Positions 44,073-55,668 are shown, counted from the stretch's first letter. The stretch: DNA of 64,000 bases from Siphonodentalium dalli (GCA_032622095.1 CP136067.1:50137899-50201898); one strand, 5' to 3'. Notes: a model not told the origin generated them from the letters alone. Translations and numbers: made by a program.

Positions 44073-46650
44073 AAAATAAAATTCCGATGTCACCTCTGGG
44101 CTCCATAAGATAGAGTGGGAATAAATCGCAAATGCTATTGTAGAGGAGTTGTTGAGCGATGGCAACGGATCATGGATCCTATGCACCATCGCAACTTCTC
44201 GGATTATCGTACTTGGCAGAAATCGTACGGAAATCACCGAGGTTGGCCGATTGGTGGATCCCAGTGACCTCGGAATTTCAGTCGACGCGCGATAACTCTA
44301 TTATCAATGAACAAATAATGGGTTACAATCAACTAAATATTTCCCATAGGCGACAGTGTTAGGGTTAAGCCATGCCCAAGATTCATTACGGTACTGAGCC
44401 AGACTCTAAATATTTTTGCGTTTAGAACTCCACGTCGGACATAAGTTGTCAAAAAATAAATGGTGCCTTACCATACTTATTCCTAGAAATAAATTGGCAT
44501 TTCCACAACTACCCCTTTTGTGCACAAAATTTCAGTATACAAAAATACCCCCACCCCCAGGGGGGGGGGGTCATCCACTTTTTTCCATACACTAGGTCGG
44601 GGTGGGTGGGTGAAGGTCAAAAACATGGCGCATAGTTTGAAATCGTAATATTTTTGTTTCCAAGATCAATATTTTCTTCGCTAAATTAGGTTTATACGAA
44701 ACTCATATAACACGAACACAATCTAACTTGAAAGTTATTTCAATGGGAGTAAATAAAAAAATCGCCTATCTTTGTGTACAGTACCCCTTTAAGGTGTGTA
44801 TGACACTTAGGGCAGTGCTTGGGGGGGGGGGGGTAGTTAGTGTGGATATGGGCATGATGCTTCTCAGAAATCCAAATTACGAACCAACTCTCAGGAATTC
44901 GCCTTTTACATCCGATCACATTGCCATGTACCAACCCTACTGGTTTCAGATGAAAATGGACAGTTATGTAGCACATGAATAAACTTTAATATAAATAAAA
45001 TGAAAAAAGCTATTCATTTATCTCATTAATATTTACTCATTATACCTGATCAGACCAGATGACTCAGTCAAAATTGTATCGTCACTTGGCATGGGACTGT
45101 AGACTGCAACAACGCATATCACTGAGATAATAATCTTGAGATGGTGGCACCCAGATAAAAGATTGGGCAAGCATACATAGACCTCGAATGTGTAGATATG
45201 GAGAAGGCTGCTAAGTGGAATAAACAAAATCAGAACAGATGAGTGAAAAGAAGGGAAAGAAAATATAATATAACTTAATATAATATGCAAGTCTAAAAAT
45301 AATGTGCTAGTCATCAGCAAAATGATCGAAGTCTGCAGAGGGCGAATTTGGCGATACTACCCGGCATAGCATCAACAAATTCAACCTCTAACGACCTCAT
45401 TCTATTTTGGTCTCGACCAACCATGGAGAACTAGCTACATATGAGGGTCACATATGGTGAATTTGGTAATGCTATAGCCCACTCTGCTGGGTAGCATTAC
45501 AAAACTCACCCTCCTTGGAGCTTATTCTGCAGACTGCATATGACCGTCTTATTTTCAAGTTTCTATTTACACGCAGTACATGTATTTGTATGAATGCTTG
45601 ACCTGGGTCTGGCCTTAGCACAGTACCTAGCCCAAGAACTCAGCTCATGGAAATGAAAATTAGTTTTGTGATACATAGTGGATTTCAGCTGAATACCTGT
45701 ATTGTTGGAGAGTTAATTGCCAGGTGGTGTTGCCCTAATAATTTACATAAATTCATGTGATACTATGGTACACATCTAAAGTTACACTTTCTGTGATGAA
45801 AAGAAGGTACACTAATGCTTTTATATTTGTTTACATGTATAATGAGCATTATGAGCTACCTTAGACAATATTTGGGGAAGAATCAATCAATAATTTACTG
45901 ATCAGCACATGCATTCTGTGTGTTATTTTGGGTTTTTCCAGGTATTTTTTTAGAACCTGTTTCGTGTTGTTACAAAAGTTGGAATGACTTAGAAGAACCA
46001 GAAATGGAAATAGGGTAACTGTAATACTGACCATCAAGCTTAAATGATGTGATATTACAGATTTGGAGGTAAAAAGGGGGTGGGTACCCCGCATGAAATT
46101 GGAAAAAAAATATGTTTTCCTTCAAATAGGGGGGTGGTGGGTACCCAAGAGCCGGAAAAAAGTTTTTTTAGCCTAATGTCATGTCACTTTTTTCCGACCC
46201 CCCCCCCCCTGCCACCCCTACCAAATTTGGCGACCAACATAGACGCTTGACGAACAATCCCAGACAAATGGCCGAGGAATTAACATAGCCTATGAATTTC
46301 TTTTTCTTTCACATTAAACAACCGAAGATGTTATACACCATTCAGCTGCCGGTATTTTTTGTTATGCTGACTCGAGTTTCCCTACACAAAATGTAATGCC
46401 AAGGGGCTTAATTTCAATTATTTAGTTGCTTATAACATATATCTTCGCAAGTATATCAGACACACCAAACAATGCTCATTAATGTCCTCATCATTTTCTA
46501 AGCTCTGTGAACAGCGATGGCGAAGCTGGTTCAAATACCAACCCTACGTGTATTGCATACACGCATGCCCGCAGATTCGCGATTTAAACGCATGCACTCG
46601 TGGTTCCGCACTCGTTATCCCAGATATCTATTATATATTTCGAGCCGATT
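44073..46650. other. 2.6 kb without recognisable genes
   Basis: Has G-runs at 44561-44570 and 44820-44832, GGGTGGG blocks at 44600-44615 and 46075-46150, and a C10 tract at 46199-46208. An open frame at 44159-44362 (67 residues) has no recognised family and is probably fortuitous. Confidence 0.45.
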
Positions 46651-47160
46651 TCGATGAAACTTGGTATGTTGGGGTATGTTCGGCCAGGGAGTAACATAGG
46701 CCTATTAATTTGCCCGTGCGACGTGACATTGACTTTGAAATCGGGTAATTTCAAGGTCAAACGCCCGAATATCACGGGATTTCGATGAAACTTGGTATGT
46801 GGTGGTACCTTCGGCCGGGGAGTGGCATAAACCGTTTAATTTGCCCGTGCGGCGTGACCTTGACCTTGAAATCGGGTCATTTCAAGGTCAAACGCCCGAA
46901 TATCACGGGATTTCGATGAAACTTGGTATGTGGGGATACTTTCGTATGGGGAGTCTCATAAGCATATTCATTTGCCCGTGCGACGTGACCTTGACCTTGA
47001 AATCGGGTCATTTCAAGGTACTTTTGTCCGGGCAGTGTTTTGGACTGGTCAAATCGTGACCTCACTTGACCTTGACCTTCAAAATGGACAATTCAAGGTC
47101 AAAGCCCGGACGAAGTCGGGTCACCTTCTAGTATATATATATATATATATATATATATCG
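46640..47160 (+). repeat. 131-bp tandem repeat with (TA)n end, family D relative
   Basis: Units start at 46651, 46782 and 46913 (landmark TCGATGAAACTTGGTATGT), followed by TTGCCCGTGCG and GACCTTGACCTTGAAATCGGG. A partial fourth reaches ~47100, then CCCGGACGAAGTCGGG and a (TA)n tract at 47132-47158. The core-plus-microsatellite layout resembles that of 25420-26867. Confidence 0.8.
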
Positions 47161-47595
47161 TATTATTTTGTGTATATTATGTGAACATTCAACAAGTTGT
47201 TACGTCATGTTGCTCTTATCTATTAATTAAAAGGTGTGAAATTGAGATTATCGTATTCTGGTGTCGGCTACAATTTTGTCGGGTGACTGGGAATTATACA
47301 CAAAACTAAGATTTAAACTATAGTCGGTTTCTATATGATGTACCCGATTATGACACCTTGACCCGAAACAATAGCTGCCGGGTGAACGGGAAGACCCCGA
47401 TTTGGTGAATGAGTGGTCTAATTTGTTATTTGCCTAATTCGTTTGTTAAATGTAGTTAGTGAGTCGACTATACTGTACAGTCTGTCTATTTTAATGGGTA
47501 CTATAGTGAGATAAATTTAGACCCAGGTTCTCCGAGTGACTTCTTGCAGGGTATAGCCGAGTAAGTGCAATTTTTTTCTGATTTGGGTATGGATG
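47161..47595. other. Interval without recognisable features
   Basis: No gene or repeat recognised. Confidence 0.4.
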
Positions 47596-48034
47596 TTAAA
47601 GGTACTCAAACCGATTCGATGGTCCCCATATCATCAGATTCCAACAACAGTTTTTGAAATGCCACTTCAGTTATCAGAATCGAGTAATTATCCAAAAATG
47701 ATGCTAACCACAGTTAACTATAGTATAAAATTGCCCAAAACCTGTTATTTATCAACATATTGTTCAACGAAATTTTGCCAGTTTGTCAAATATCTGACTC
47801 AAAAAAACACTTGATTTTAGAATTATCCATCTTCATCCGCAATTTGGTCAGAGAAAGTCTTCTCGTCGACTTTTTACTGGCCCACTTAAAATTATCGGTG
47901 GTGAAAAATTTTAGATTTCAAACATCGATGTCTGATCACTCTGAGCTTTGATGGATGGGTTCCTCGACTCGAATCAAATATTTGTTTACCCCCCGGAGCC
48001 AAGGAAATAGTAATTCGGATTATGCATCTTTAAA
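47596..48034 (-). repeat. MITE family A, copy 6 (full length)
   Basis: TTAAAGGTACTCAAACCGAT at the left and ATTCGGATTATGCATCTTTA at the right, with the ATCAGATTCCAACAACA and GGGTTCCTCGACTCGAATC blocks between them. Confidence 0.8.
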
Positions 48035-48951
48035 TGGTGGCCGGGTGTCCAGCTATGAATTTGCATCTGCATCACCTTGAAATAGACAAAGTAACGTTTC
48101 CAAGAGCGGATAATTTCATTTGCAGCCCCGCCTCTTCCGGAGATGATGGCCATTTTAGTTACAACATTTGACCGAAAGTAGGGCAATTTTCGGAACAATT
48201 TCAACGTATTTTTAGTCTGAAATATCCAACTAATGTTGTGTCATAAATATGGGAGGCGAAATTCACTTTTATTAGTTAATTATACACTTGATCTTAAACT
48301 TATGTATACTATACTATTTGAGATCGTTTGTGTCGGTTCACTGTTTTTTAGTTAAAATTTCAACTGTTCATACCCTGATACCGTGGGAAGGAAATATATC
48401 GAGCTGTCGTCGCTCTGAAACGTTGAGAGCCGTCCGTAAAGTTTTAAGATATAGTTTCATATTATATAACGCAAGATATGCCGTCCTTTTCCGGACATTC
48501 TAATTCCAGAATTCAGATGAATACAAATAGCAGTTTTTGTTCGTGACCCGTACATGTGTTCGAAGTTGTATTTTTTTATGACTTCAGTGCGTCTTTCTGG
48601 GACATTTAATGCACATAAAAATGGAGATTATGTATATACCGGCCTATTTCGACAGGTACCATGGGAATTTCAAAATTAATATAGGCCTACATATATAGTA
48701 GCTAGCTAGACCTGTGTAAGTTGGAGCGCAAACTGAATTTTGGCTTTATTAATAATTCATTTACTATACATTTGAGCGTAATGCATATATAGGCCTACCC
48801 TCTGTCAAAATCCCCTCAGGGTAAAACCTTTGACAATTCTCAATGTTGAGTCAATCTAATTCTTCAGATGCATATATAGTATACAGTTCATATATATTTT
48901 ATCCATGGTATATACAGAAAAGTAGTAAACCAAACTTTGAACACTTGAGCG
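48035..48951. other. Interval without recognisable features
   Basis: No gene or repeat recognised; several TATAGGCCTA-type words. Confidence 0.4.
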
Positions 48952-49420
48952 TATATGTGACCCGCCATATCAAATCCAGTCGGAAGTCGGGATTTTTTTT
49001 ACCCTGTGCCAATGCATTCTCTTATATATGCGAGTCGACCATAGGTCGCCTCGCATATATAAGAGAATGCATTGGCCTAACAATTTTTTACAATTTTAAT
49101 AATTTGTTTTTGTATTCTTTAACAATTTTATAATTTCACCCACACAGAGCCCCAGACAAACATGAGCAGACGACACTCTTCCAGGTGCTTCTATATATGT
49201 GTGGGGCTCCCTGCAGGGTAATGGATATTTTTTTATTTTATGTCCTAAAAATTGTAAGAAACATTTATTTAAAAAACATGATAAAAAATTGTTAGGCCAA
49301 TGCATTCTCTTATATATGCGAGGCGACCTATGGTCGACTCGCATATATAAGAGAATGCATTGGCACAGGGTAAAAAAAATCCCGACTTCCGACTGGATTT
49401 GATATGGCGGGTCACATATA
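48952..49420. mobile_element. 465-bp foldback MITE with nested palindromes, TA flanked
   Basis: TA occurs at 48952-48953 and 49419-49420. The arms (48954-49092 and 49284-49418) are near-perfect complements starting TATGTGACCCGCCATATC. Each arm contains its own palindrome of ~67 bp: GCCAATGCATTCTCTTATAT, a GCGAGTCGACC core and the mirror end (49009-49075 and 49302-49368). The whole can therefore fold in two alternative ways. The spacer holds no gene. The shorter nested palindrome recurs in altered form at 61668-61815. Confidence 0.85.
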
Positions 49421-49424
49421 TAGT

Positions 49425-49570
49425 TCAGCTCATTACGCTTCTATTGCGATTATTCGTAAATCTAATACGATTAAAAGCGTGATTAATTTAAGTTTAAGCT
49501 AATTGAATTGCATGATTGTGCTTAAAAGCGTACAATAATAGTTAATTCATAAATGTAAATCTGGCCTCCC
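49425..49570. repeat. AAGCGTAAT-motif repeat
   Basis: Scattered ATTACGCTT, AAAAGCGT and CTTAAAAGCG words, ending TAAATCTGGCCTCCC. Resembles the interior of the MITE at 10394-10804. Confidence 0.5.
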
Positions 49571-49898
49571 AGCCATGGTGTCTTGGCAGTCTTGCAGGCA
49601 TAGAAATTCCACTTTATAAATCAGGCATATTCAAACTTCAAAGCACATGTTGTCAAAATTGAAATCCTACAAATGTGAGAATGTTACATGTATATGCGCA
49701 CCAGTATTAGAAATACCTGGTTTGGAGTTTGTGATGATCCCCGGGAAGATTTAAAAGGGCTGTCAATCCTCTCCTACAACCCACTATTAGAAATACTAAA
49801 GGCATAGCACGTTTTATAATAAAAGATATCGCGATACAACCTATGTCCTCATATATCTCATTCTATCGGTATCACATCTGCCAACCGCTATGGGTCCG

Positions 49899-49980
49899 TG
49901 AAGATTCGGCCGAGGGAACATTCGGCTGGGAAGATTCGGCTGGGAAGATTCGGCTTGTTTTATCGGCCGAATCTTCCTAG
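49899..49980. repeat. GGGAAGATTCGGC tandem repeat
   Basis: Four ~14-bp units (GAAGATTCGGCC, GGAACATTCGGCTG, GGAAGATTCGGCTG, GGAAGATTCGGCTT), then an inverted CGGCCGAATCTTCC. Confidence 0.8.
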
Positions 49981-50519
49981 GTTTATACCTATATATTTTC
50001 AAAATTATTTCAGTTTTGGAATCAGTCCGTTCCATAGATATATTCTGAGTTTGATCCAATTTTTATGTTTTATGAATTATGTGGACATATTTTTAAATAA
50101 TATTTTACATGAATAAATTGAAGTTATTACTTTTATGATGTTTTGTCGTTATTTTGTTTCACTTAGTTTATGAGATTATTTTACGTTTATGATAAGGTAA
50201 GTTTATTTGTATGTTTTATGAGTTAATATATATTTACATGAATAAATCGAAGTTATTACTTACAAATTGTGTGGTAAATCCAAATATCACGTTCGGTTAA
50301 ATGCACGACTGACTGATTTTGCAGAGTCGACGAATCTCATTACTTTAAACCAAGCTGGATTCAGGAAGAATTTCTCTACCATTGATCATATCTTATGCTT
50401 GGATTTTCTCACAAACATCTATCGCAGGGCAAATCGGAAATTATTTTGCACATTCATCGATTTCAAACAAGCTTTTGATACTGTTTGGCATGACGGACTT
50501 GGGCAAAAACTAATTACGG

Positions 50520-50524
50520 CTGGT
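50520..50524. repeat. 5-bp target duplication, left
   Basis: CTGGT, repeated at 52535-52539. Confidence 0.8.
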
Positions 50525-51084
50525 TTGATAGAGCTGATTTCGGGTTGAATCAAGATTGAGTCTTTCTGGGGAATTAGCATTTATTTACACAATAGAAAAT
50601 ATACGGACATTCCGGTATAGTTGGAATCCAGTTTACCAAAACAATTGGACCTCCAGTTGTAATAGGTGAAACGTGACTGAATATTGGAATTCCAAAACAT
50701 AGAGTGCCATATCAGTTTTACAAATTCTTATATACAAAGCATGAACAGGTGTGAATTAACGACGCGAGATTAGATTAACAGATTTGCATATAAAATATCC
50801 GATCACCACAATGGCATTAGCAGTTTGACAAATAAGTTATTATTAAAAGTAAAGCTTAGAATACGTGCGATGAATGGTAATTAATGAGCACATGCTTGGG
50901 CAAGAATTAACAAGTTGCATAAGAATAGCCAGCTGATTAATACAAAGAAATGTTCTAATATCGAGAAAGCCTAATCTAACAAAGAAACGAACTTAACGCC
51001 AATACTATAGAAACGAACCTCTGATACCGGCAAAATCAATGTAGATAAACAATGTAATAATTGTCCAAAATAAGCACTCTGACA
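50525..51084 (-). repeat. 3' LTR of the chromodomain element
   Basis: 560 bp, apparently identical to 51975-52534 in the segments compared. Confidence 0.92.
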
Positions 51085-51088
51085 TCAC

Positions 51089-51102
51089 ACTCTCCTCCGG
51101 GT
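51089..51102 (-). other. Polypurine tract of the chromodomain element
   Basis: Minus strand GGAGGAGAGTGTGA immediately before the 3' LTR; primes plus-strand synthesis in LTR elements. Confidence 0.55.
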
Positions 51103-51196
51103 GAAATTGGTCCCACAATTTTTCTGTTTGCATGCAGAACGAATGAGTGTTCAAAATGACTTTTGTCATCTGCTTTTGAAGGCCGCGCACACTGAC

Positions 51197-52030
51197 TCAA
51201 AATCTTATGTGCAGCTGTTTTGGTACTACATGTCCAGGTATCTTAATCGCTGGGTAATCAGATATGTAGCACATCGCTTCAAAGTCCAAATCATCTCTAC
51301 ATACCCATGTGTTTCTAGTTGCTGGGAGTCCTCTCCATTTGATAAGATATTGTGGTTGGTCCTTGTGCAGCCGTTTTCGAACAACTTTTTCAGTCACCTT
51401 AACTGACTGGGAATGTTGAAGAGGTTTAGCTGTCGGTGATTCTTTCTTGTGAACGATGTCGATGATTTTAGATTGGAATTGTAATGATGCCGAAAGCTGC
51501 TCCGTTGACGAATCGTGTTTCTGAACTACATGTACGGAGTCCGGTATCGTTTGGATAGCACTATTAACACTAGGTGTCGATGGCGAAACCGTGATACCAA
51601 TATCAGTTTTTGAAATAACTTGAGTTTGTGTACTCACAGATTCCGAAACGATCAGATCTGACTGTGTCGCAGCTACACTGGTACAATTAATTGATATCTT
51701 CTCCTTCTTTTGGATAAAATCCTCCATGCGAATTCGGTCTCTGAGTAGGTTGGATGCAGACTTACATTTTCGTGTTACCTTCTTCCAGTTGAGTGAGAGC
51801 GACACGTCTCCGTTCTCCGTCTTTAGGCTCCAGTCGAGTCGATGGTTCAGAAACTCGAACGTCTTCAGGATGTCAATGATGTTTTCGGGTATCGGCTGCG
51901 TCATTCTTCTTTTCTTCCGGGAACGTTGCGTTGCAGTTGGGGAAATAGCAACACTGCCCGGATTCTCCACCAATTTGATAGAGCTGATTTCGGGTTGAAT
52001 CAAGATTGAGTCTTTCTGGGGAATTAGCAT
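51197..52030 (-). CDS. Chromodomain protein of a short LTR element
   Basis: An uninterrupted 277-residue frame fills the interior of the 2-kb LTR element. Residues 1-18 are encoded within the 5' LTR, and the frame then reads through the candidate primer site (residues ~20-26). Residues 35-45 are basic (nuclear-localisation-like). Residues 54-110 are a Trp/Lys/Arg-rich helical block (Trp68, Trp82), and 115-205 are Ser/Thr-rich and probably disordered. Residues 211-255 form a chromodomain (Glu214-Lys-Val-Val, Tyr228-Leu-Ile-Lys-Trp-Arg-Gly, Asn240-Thr-Trp). Two of the three aromatic-cage positions of HP1 are replaced, as in retrotransposon integrase chromodomains, and Trp232 is kept. The C-terminus is basic. 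It may be a remnant fusion of a gag start and an integrase tail, or a protein kept because it targets the element to chromatin. The role is inferred. Confidence 0.8.
   Translation of the reverse strand: MLIPQKDSILIQPEISSIKLVENPGSVAISPTATQRSRKKRRMTQPIPENIIDILKTFEFLNHRLDWSLKTENGDVSLSLNWKKVTRKCKSASNLLRDRIRMEDFIQKKEKISINCTSVAATQSDLIVSESVSTQTQVISKTDIGITVSPSTPSVNSAIQTIPDSVHVVQKHDSSTEQLSASLQFQSKIIDIVHKKESPTAKPLQHSQSVKVTEKVVRKRLHKDQPQYLIKWRGLPATRNTWVCRDDLDFEAMCYISDYPAIKIPGHVVPKQLHIRF
51957..51974 (-). other. Candidate primer-binding site within the ORF
   Basis: Minus strand TTGGTGGAGAATCCGGG directly after the 5' LTR. It is in frame with the chromodomain ORF; the tRNA is not identified. Confidence 0.4.
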
Positions 52031-52534
52031 TTATTTACACAATAGAAAATATACGGACATTCCGGTATAGTTGGAATCCAGTTTACCAAAACAATTGGAC
52101 CTCCAGTTGTAATAGGTGAAACGTGACTGAATATTGGAATTCCAAAACATAGAGTGCCATATCAGTTTTACAAATTCTTATATACAAAGCATGAACAGGT
52201 GTGAATTAACGACGCGAGATTAGATTAACAGATTTGCATATAAAATATCCGATCACCACAATGGCATTAGCAGTTTGACAAATAAGTTATTATTAAAAGT
52301 AAAGCTTAGAATACGTGCGATGAATGGTAATTAATGAGCACATGCTTGGGCAAGAATTAACAAGTTGCATAAGAATAGCCAGCTGATTAATACAAAGAAA
52401 TGTTCTAATATCGAGAAAGCCTAATCTAACAAAGAAACGAACTTAACGCCAATACTATAGAAACGAACCTCTGATACCGGCAAAATCAATGTAGATAAAC
52501 AATGTAATAATTGTCCAAAATAAGCACTCTGACA
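51975..52534 (-). repeat. 5' LTR of the chromodomain element
   Basis: 560 bp. The ORF start (ATG at 52030) lies inside its 3' part. The transcription start was not determined. Confidence 0.92.
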
Positions 52535-52539
52535 CTGGT
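52535..52539. repeat. 5-bp target duplication, right
   Basis: CTGGT. Joining across it restores the LINE frame at that point. Confidence 0.8.
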
Positions 52540-53338
52540 ATAAATGGACGATGCTTTAGATTTTTAAGGAATATGTATAACCAAGTGAAATCCAGAGTAA
52601 AAATTGGGAACAACGTATCTGGAGCATATAGAAATAGCTCTGAATGGTGTTTTACAAGGCGGGAATATATCACCTTTTATTTTTTCCCTATATACATCAA
52701 CGATCTCGAGAATTTCCTGACCGCGAATGCAGTCCCAACTCTCAAACTGATAGAAAATGATATTTTCGATCAGATTGGAATATATTTAAAAATAATAGTT
52801 TCACTGTACGCTGATGATATAGTAGTTTTCGCTGAATCGGGAAAGATATGCGGATTGCAATGAAACAATTTTCAGAATATTGCTCATTTTGGAAGCTAAA
52901 TGTAAACGTAACACAAACCAAAATGATGATATTTGGATGTGACAAGTCACCAAGACCACGAATATTACTCAACAACGAACCCTTACAAGTCGTATCACAA
53001 TTTAAATATCTATAGGTATAGAATTTACAAGAAATGGTTCCTACGGCAAAGCGATAAGTGGGTTGATATCGAAAGCCAATCGATCAATGTTTGGTCTCTT
53101 ACACAAAGCAAGAAAATTTGACATATCAGTCGATATACAGATTGAATTATTTTCTAGAACTGTGAAGCCCATTTTGCTATATGGTTGTGAAGTTTGGGGA
53201 TATCAAACAAAATATGTTAAAAGAATAGAGAAAGTACAATTGAAATTCCTCAAATATGTCCTTGGACTAAAGCCGAGTACTCCAACTGTCATGGTATATG
53301 GGGAAACAGGCGTATATCCATTGAGTGTCGACATGTGA

Positions 53339-55668
53339 AGATATAGAGACCAAGTCACATAAGATATTTGTCGCTAAACGAGCATTCTTAGATTAGAACA
53401 TGACAAAATTCCCAACTTACATGTACCTGAACATTTTCCTTCTTAGTGCACCCAGCGCGGTTTTGTAATTTCTGTAAAGTTGACTTGTTCATACGAAAAT
53501 GTCACCACTTAGCCTACCATAACATGAGTTATTTTAGTCATATTCTGATTAGCAGGTAGGCCCTACATATAAAGATGTCCTCGAAAAAATTATTGATCGT
53601 TTAGTTACTTTTATAAAGGTGTTTGTATGAAAGTATTAGTTAAAATTCTTCGAAAGAAGAAGGGTGTGGTTATCAGAAACTGAAAAATAATGAGCAACAC
53701 TTTTAAAAAAATAAAAATTAAAGGGATAGATCGATAACAGGAAAATTGCGGTTTTAGTCTACATGTCAAAGTTCTGGAGGTGCATTCCATATATGGATTT
53801 ATGAATATTCATGAAATACATGCCCGCGTTCACGGAAATATATAGTGATAATTAAGGACGGATAATAATGATTTATATAGAGGATCCCCAATGAGTTATG
53901 TTGGGATATAACATTTTATAAAACGAGTTTATTAACTGTGTTTATACCTTTTTTTTAAATATCAAAATCCTTAAAAGAAGCTGAAAATGCATGCAGCATG
54001 GATATATTTACGGCGTCGGCCGAGACGCTTCACAAACGTATACGACAGTATAGCACACTCTGGCTGGCGACGAAAAAATATAGTCCCACAATTTGCCTCT
54101 GTTTTTGTATCTATTTTCGTCAATGCAAAGAAGTTGGAAAAAAATTGCAATATCTAGTGTTGGTGTCATGCGAGGCTTTTCGAAAATAGTATTAATCCGC
54201 GCGGTCATTGCTGGTGTGATGTCAAGTATCCCGGGAAGCACGCACCTATTCGCCATTTAGTGGATATAAGGAAATATGCAATGGCTCTTTTAATGATACA
54301 ATATATACAATTTTGCCAAAATGAAAAGACACATTTAAAATGGAACATTATTTTGTCTCGAAGGTGGCTTTACTTCCTCTTATGTTGTGGTAAGGAAATC
54401 AATATTATTTTTTTTAATCGCAGTTTTTTGTTTGCTGGTTTTCCTTGTTAAAATGTGGTTATGTGATCAAGTGGATTTCAAATTCGACCCAATTATATGC
54501 AATTTATTAACCTCGTCCATTAAAGTCGGTTCAAGTCTCGCTCAGATCAGCTCGAATAAACTCATTAGAGATTATATATCCCCCCTCTCTCTCTCTCTCC
54601 CTTCCTCACTCTCTCACACTCTCGAGATCTATCTCCCTCTCGCCCTCCCCCTCTCACCCTCTCTCTCTCCCTCTATATATACATATATGTATATATTATC
54701 ATCTCCGATACCTGGATGTCAAAATATGGAATTATACTCAAAATAAAATTATTTTAAATGTGGAGTTAATTTCTAAGGCGACCCTTCCCCAACATCGATA
54801 CCACAACGCAACTGAGAATAAGACATGTTGACGATAAGAAAATACCGAGGCATTGTGAGTCGGCTGCTAGTTAGGCGTACATACAGACGGAAGGAAAGTT
54901 GGATAGGCGGAAAGGCAATTTAAATCATGTAATGTGTGGTACACAGATATGGAAATTAAACCTGTACAGTATAGCAATATGCGATTCGACATTACTTTAT
55001 TTTCCGCAGCTGGCTCCAAATAAAAAGTCTTAATCTCGTAGCCTTGATGTGACTCATATGCGTATTCATGTCTATTATAAATAGCGAGCATGACATTCAC
55101 TAGAAAGCGACTTCTCGTGAGCACAAGTTAATGAAATTTCAATTGCTGGTCGCACAATCATCGTTGTCATAGTTGACTACTCGGCGTTGTCAATTGAGCG
55201 CGATGATACCCCCGCAAATATGGACACAGCGCCATCAATCACAGAACTGAGGTGAACATTAGTTGTGAAAAATCACACAAAGACGTATGGCTATGTTATT
55301 ATTTGGTTTCCACTCAATTTTATAGGACGTTATATATATTTTCTCAACTCTAAAGACGAATTTCACACAGTGATGTGTGTAAAACCAAAACAACCGGTCT
55401 ATTTATGTCAAAGATTATGTATTGTTGTGCTAACTGTCTAGTGCTGAACTCTTTACAGATTATCGAATCGAAGATCGCCGTACCTAATAGAAATATAATA
55501 TATGGTACATTCCTGTCCCTTTTTCTCGAATTATTCATTTCTCAATGTTTTTTTCGTGTTTATCGCATCAGCCTGGTCGCAGAATCGTTAAACCGCCGTA
55601 GCACCGTGGTTGTCAAGCCACAGAATCGTGGAATTGGTCGTAGAATCGTCGAAACGATTGTGCCGTGT
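53339..55668. other. 2.3 kb without recognisable genes
   Basis: A CT-rich microsatellite at about 54583-54675 ((CT)n with CCCTCT variants), followed by an (AT)n stretch. Close-by quasi-palindromes with AGAATCGT(T/C)(A/G)AA occur at 55580-55660. No gene is seen. Confidence 0.45.
54583..54675. repeat. CT microsatellite
   Basis: A compound CT/CCCT repeat. Confidence 0.9.

Larger units (their letters stand above)
50525..52534 (-). mobile_element. 2.0-kb LTR element encoding a chromodomain protein
   Basis: Two 560-bp direct repeats (50525-51084 and 51975-52534) flank an 890-bp interior. They show no difference in the stretches compared, so insertion was recent. CTGGT flanks both sides. On the minus strand the LTR starts TGTCAGAG and ends near CTATCAA. 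Just after the 5' LTR is TTGGTGGAGAATCCGGG, a TGG-containing primer-site candidate; before the 3' LTR is a purine tract GGAGGAGAG. No gag, protease, reverse transcriptase or integrase core is present, so replication would need a helper element. It interrupts the LINE at 50267-53338. Confidence 0.9.
50267..53338 (+). pseudogene. LINE reverse transcriptase, decayed, split by an LTR element
   Basis: Two stretches, 50267-50524 and 52540-53338, make one LINE reverse transcriptase after removal of the LTR element and one target copy. The first has a Asn-Gln-Ala-Gly-Phe-Arg motif and Phe-Ile-Asp-Phe...Ala-Phe-Asp-Thr-Val, the palm motif with the first catalytic Asp. The second has an Ile-Tyr-Ile-Asn-Asp-Leu block, then Tyr-Ala-Asp-Asp (catalytic pair, near 52811), and a C-terminal Leu-Tyr-Gly-Cys-Glu-Val-Trp-Gly motif near 53181. 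There are several frameshifts (around 52640, 52690 and 52860-53060), so it is not functional. The endonuclease domain is missing upstream. The clade is not determined. Confidence 0.8.

Noticed and set aside
44159-44362. 67-residue plus frame, starting MATDHGSYAPS
   Set aside because: Composition looks protein-like, but no domain, splice partner or homology could be recognised; too short to support.
49009-49075. Inner palindrome considered as a pre-microRNA hairpin
   Set aside because: Near-perfect long stem, repeated within the MITE arms and elsewhere; fits a mobile palindrome better than a microRNA.
51726-51998. 90-residue plus-strand frame in the LTR element
   Set aside because: Antisense of the chromodomain ORF, no own features.
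54387-54746. 119-residue Leu/Ser/Pro-rich frame
   Set aside because: Generated by the CT microsatellite.
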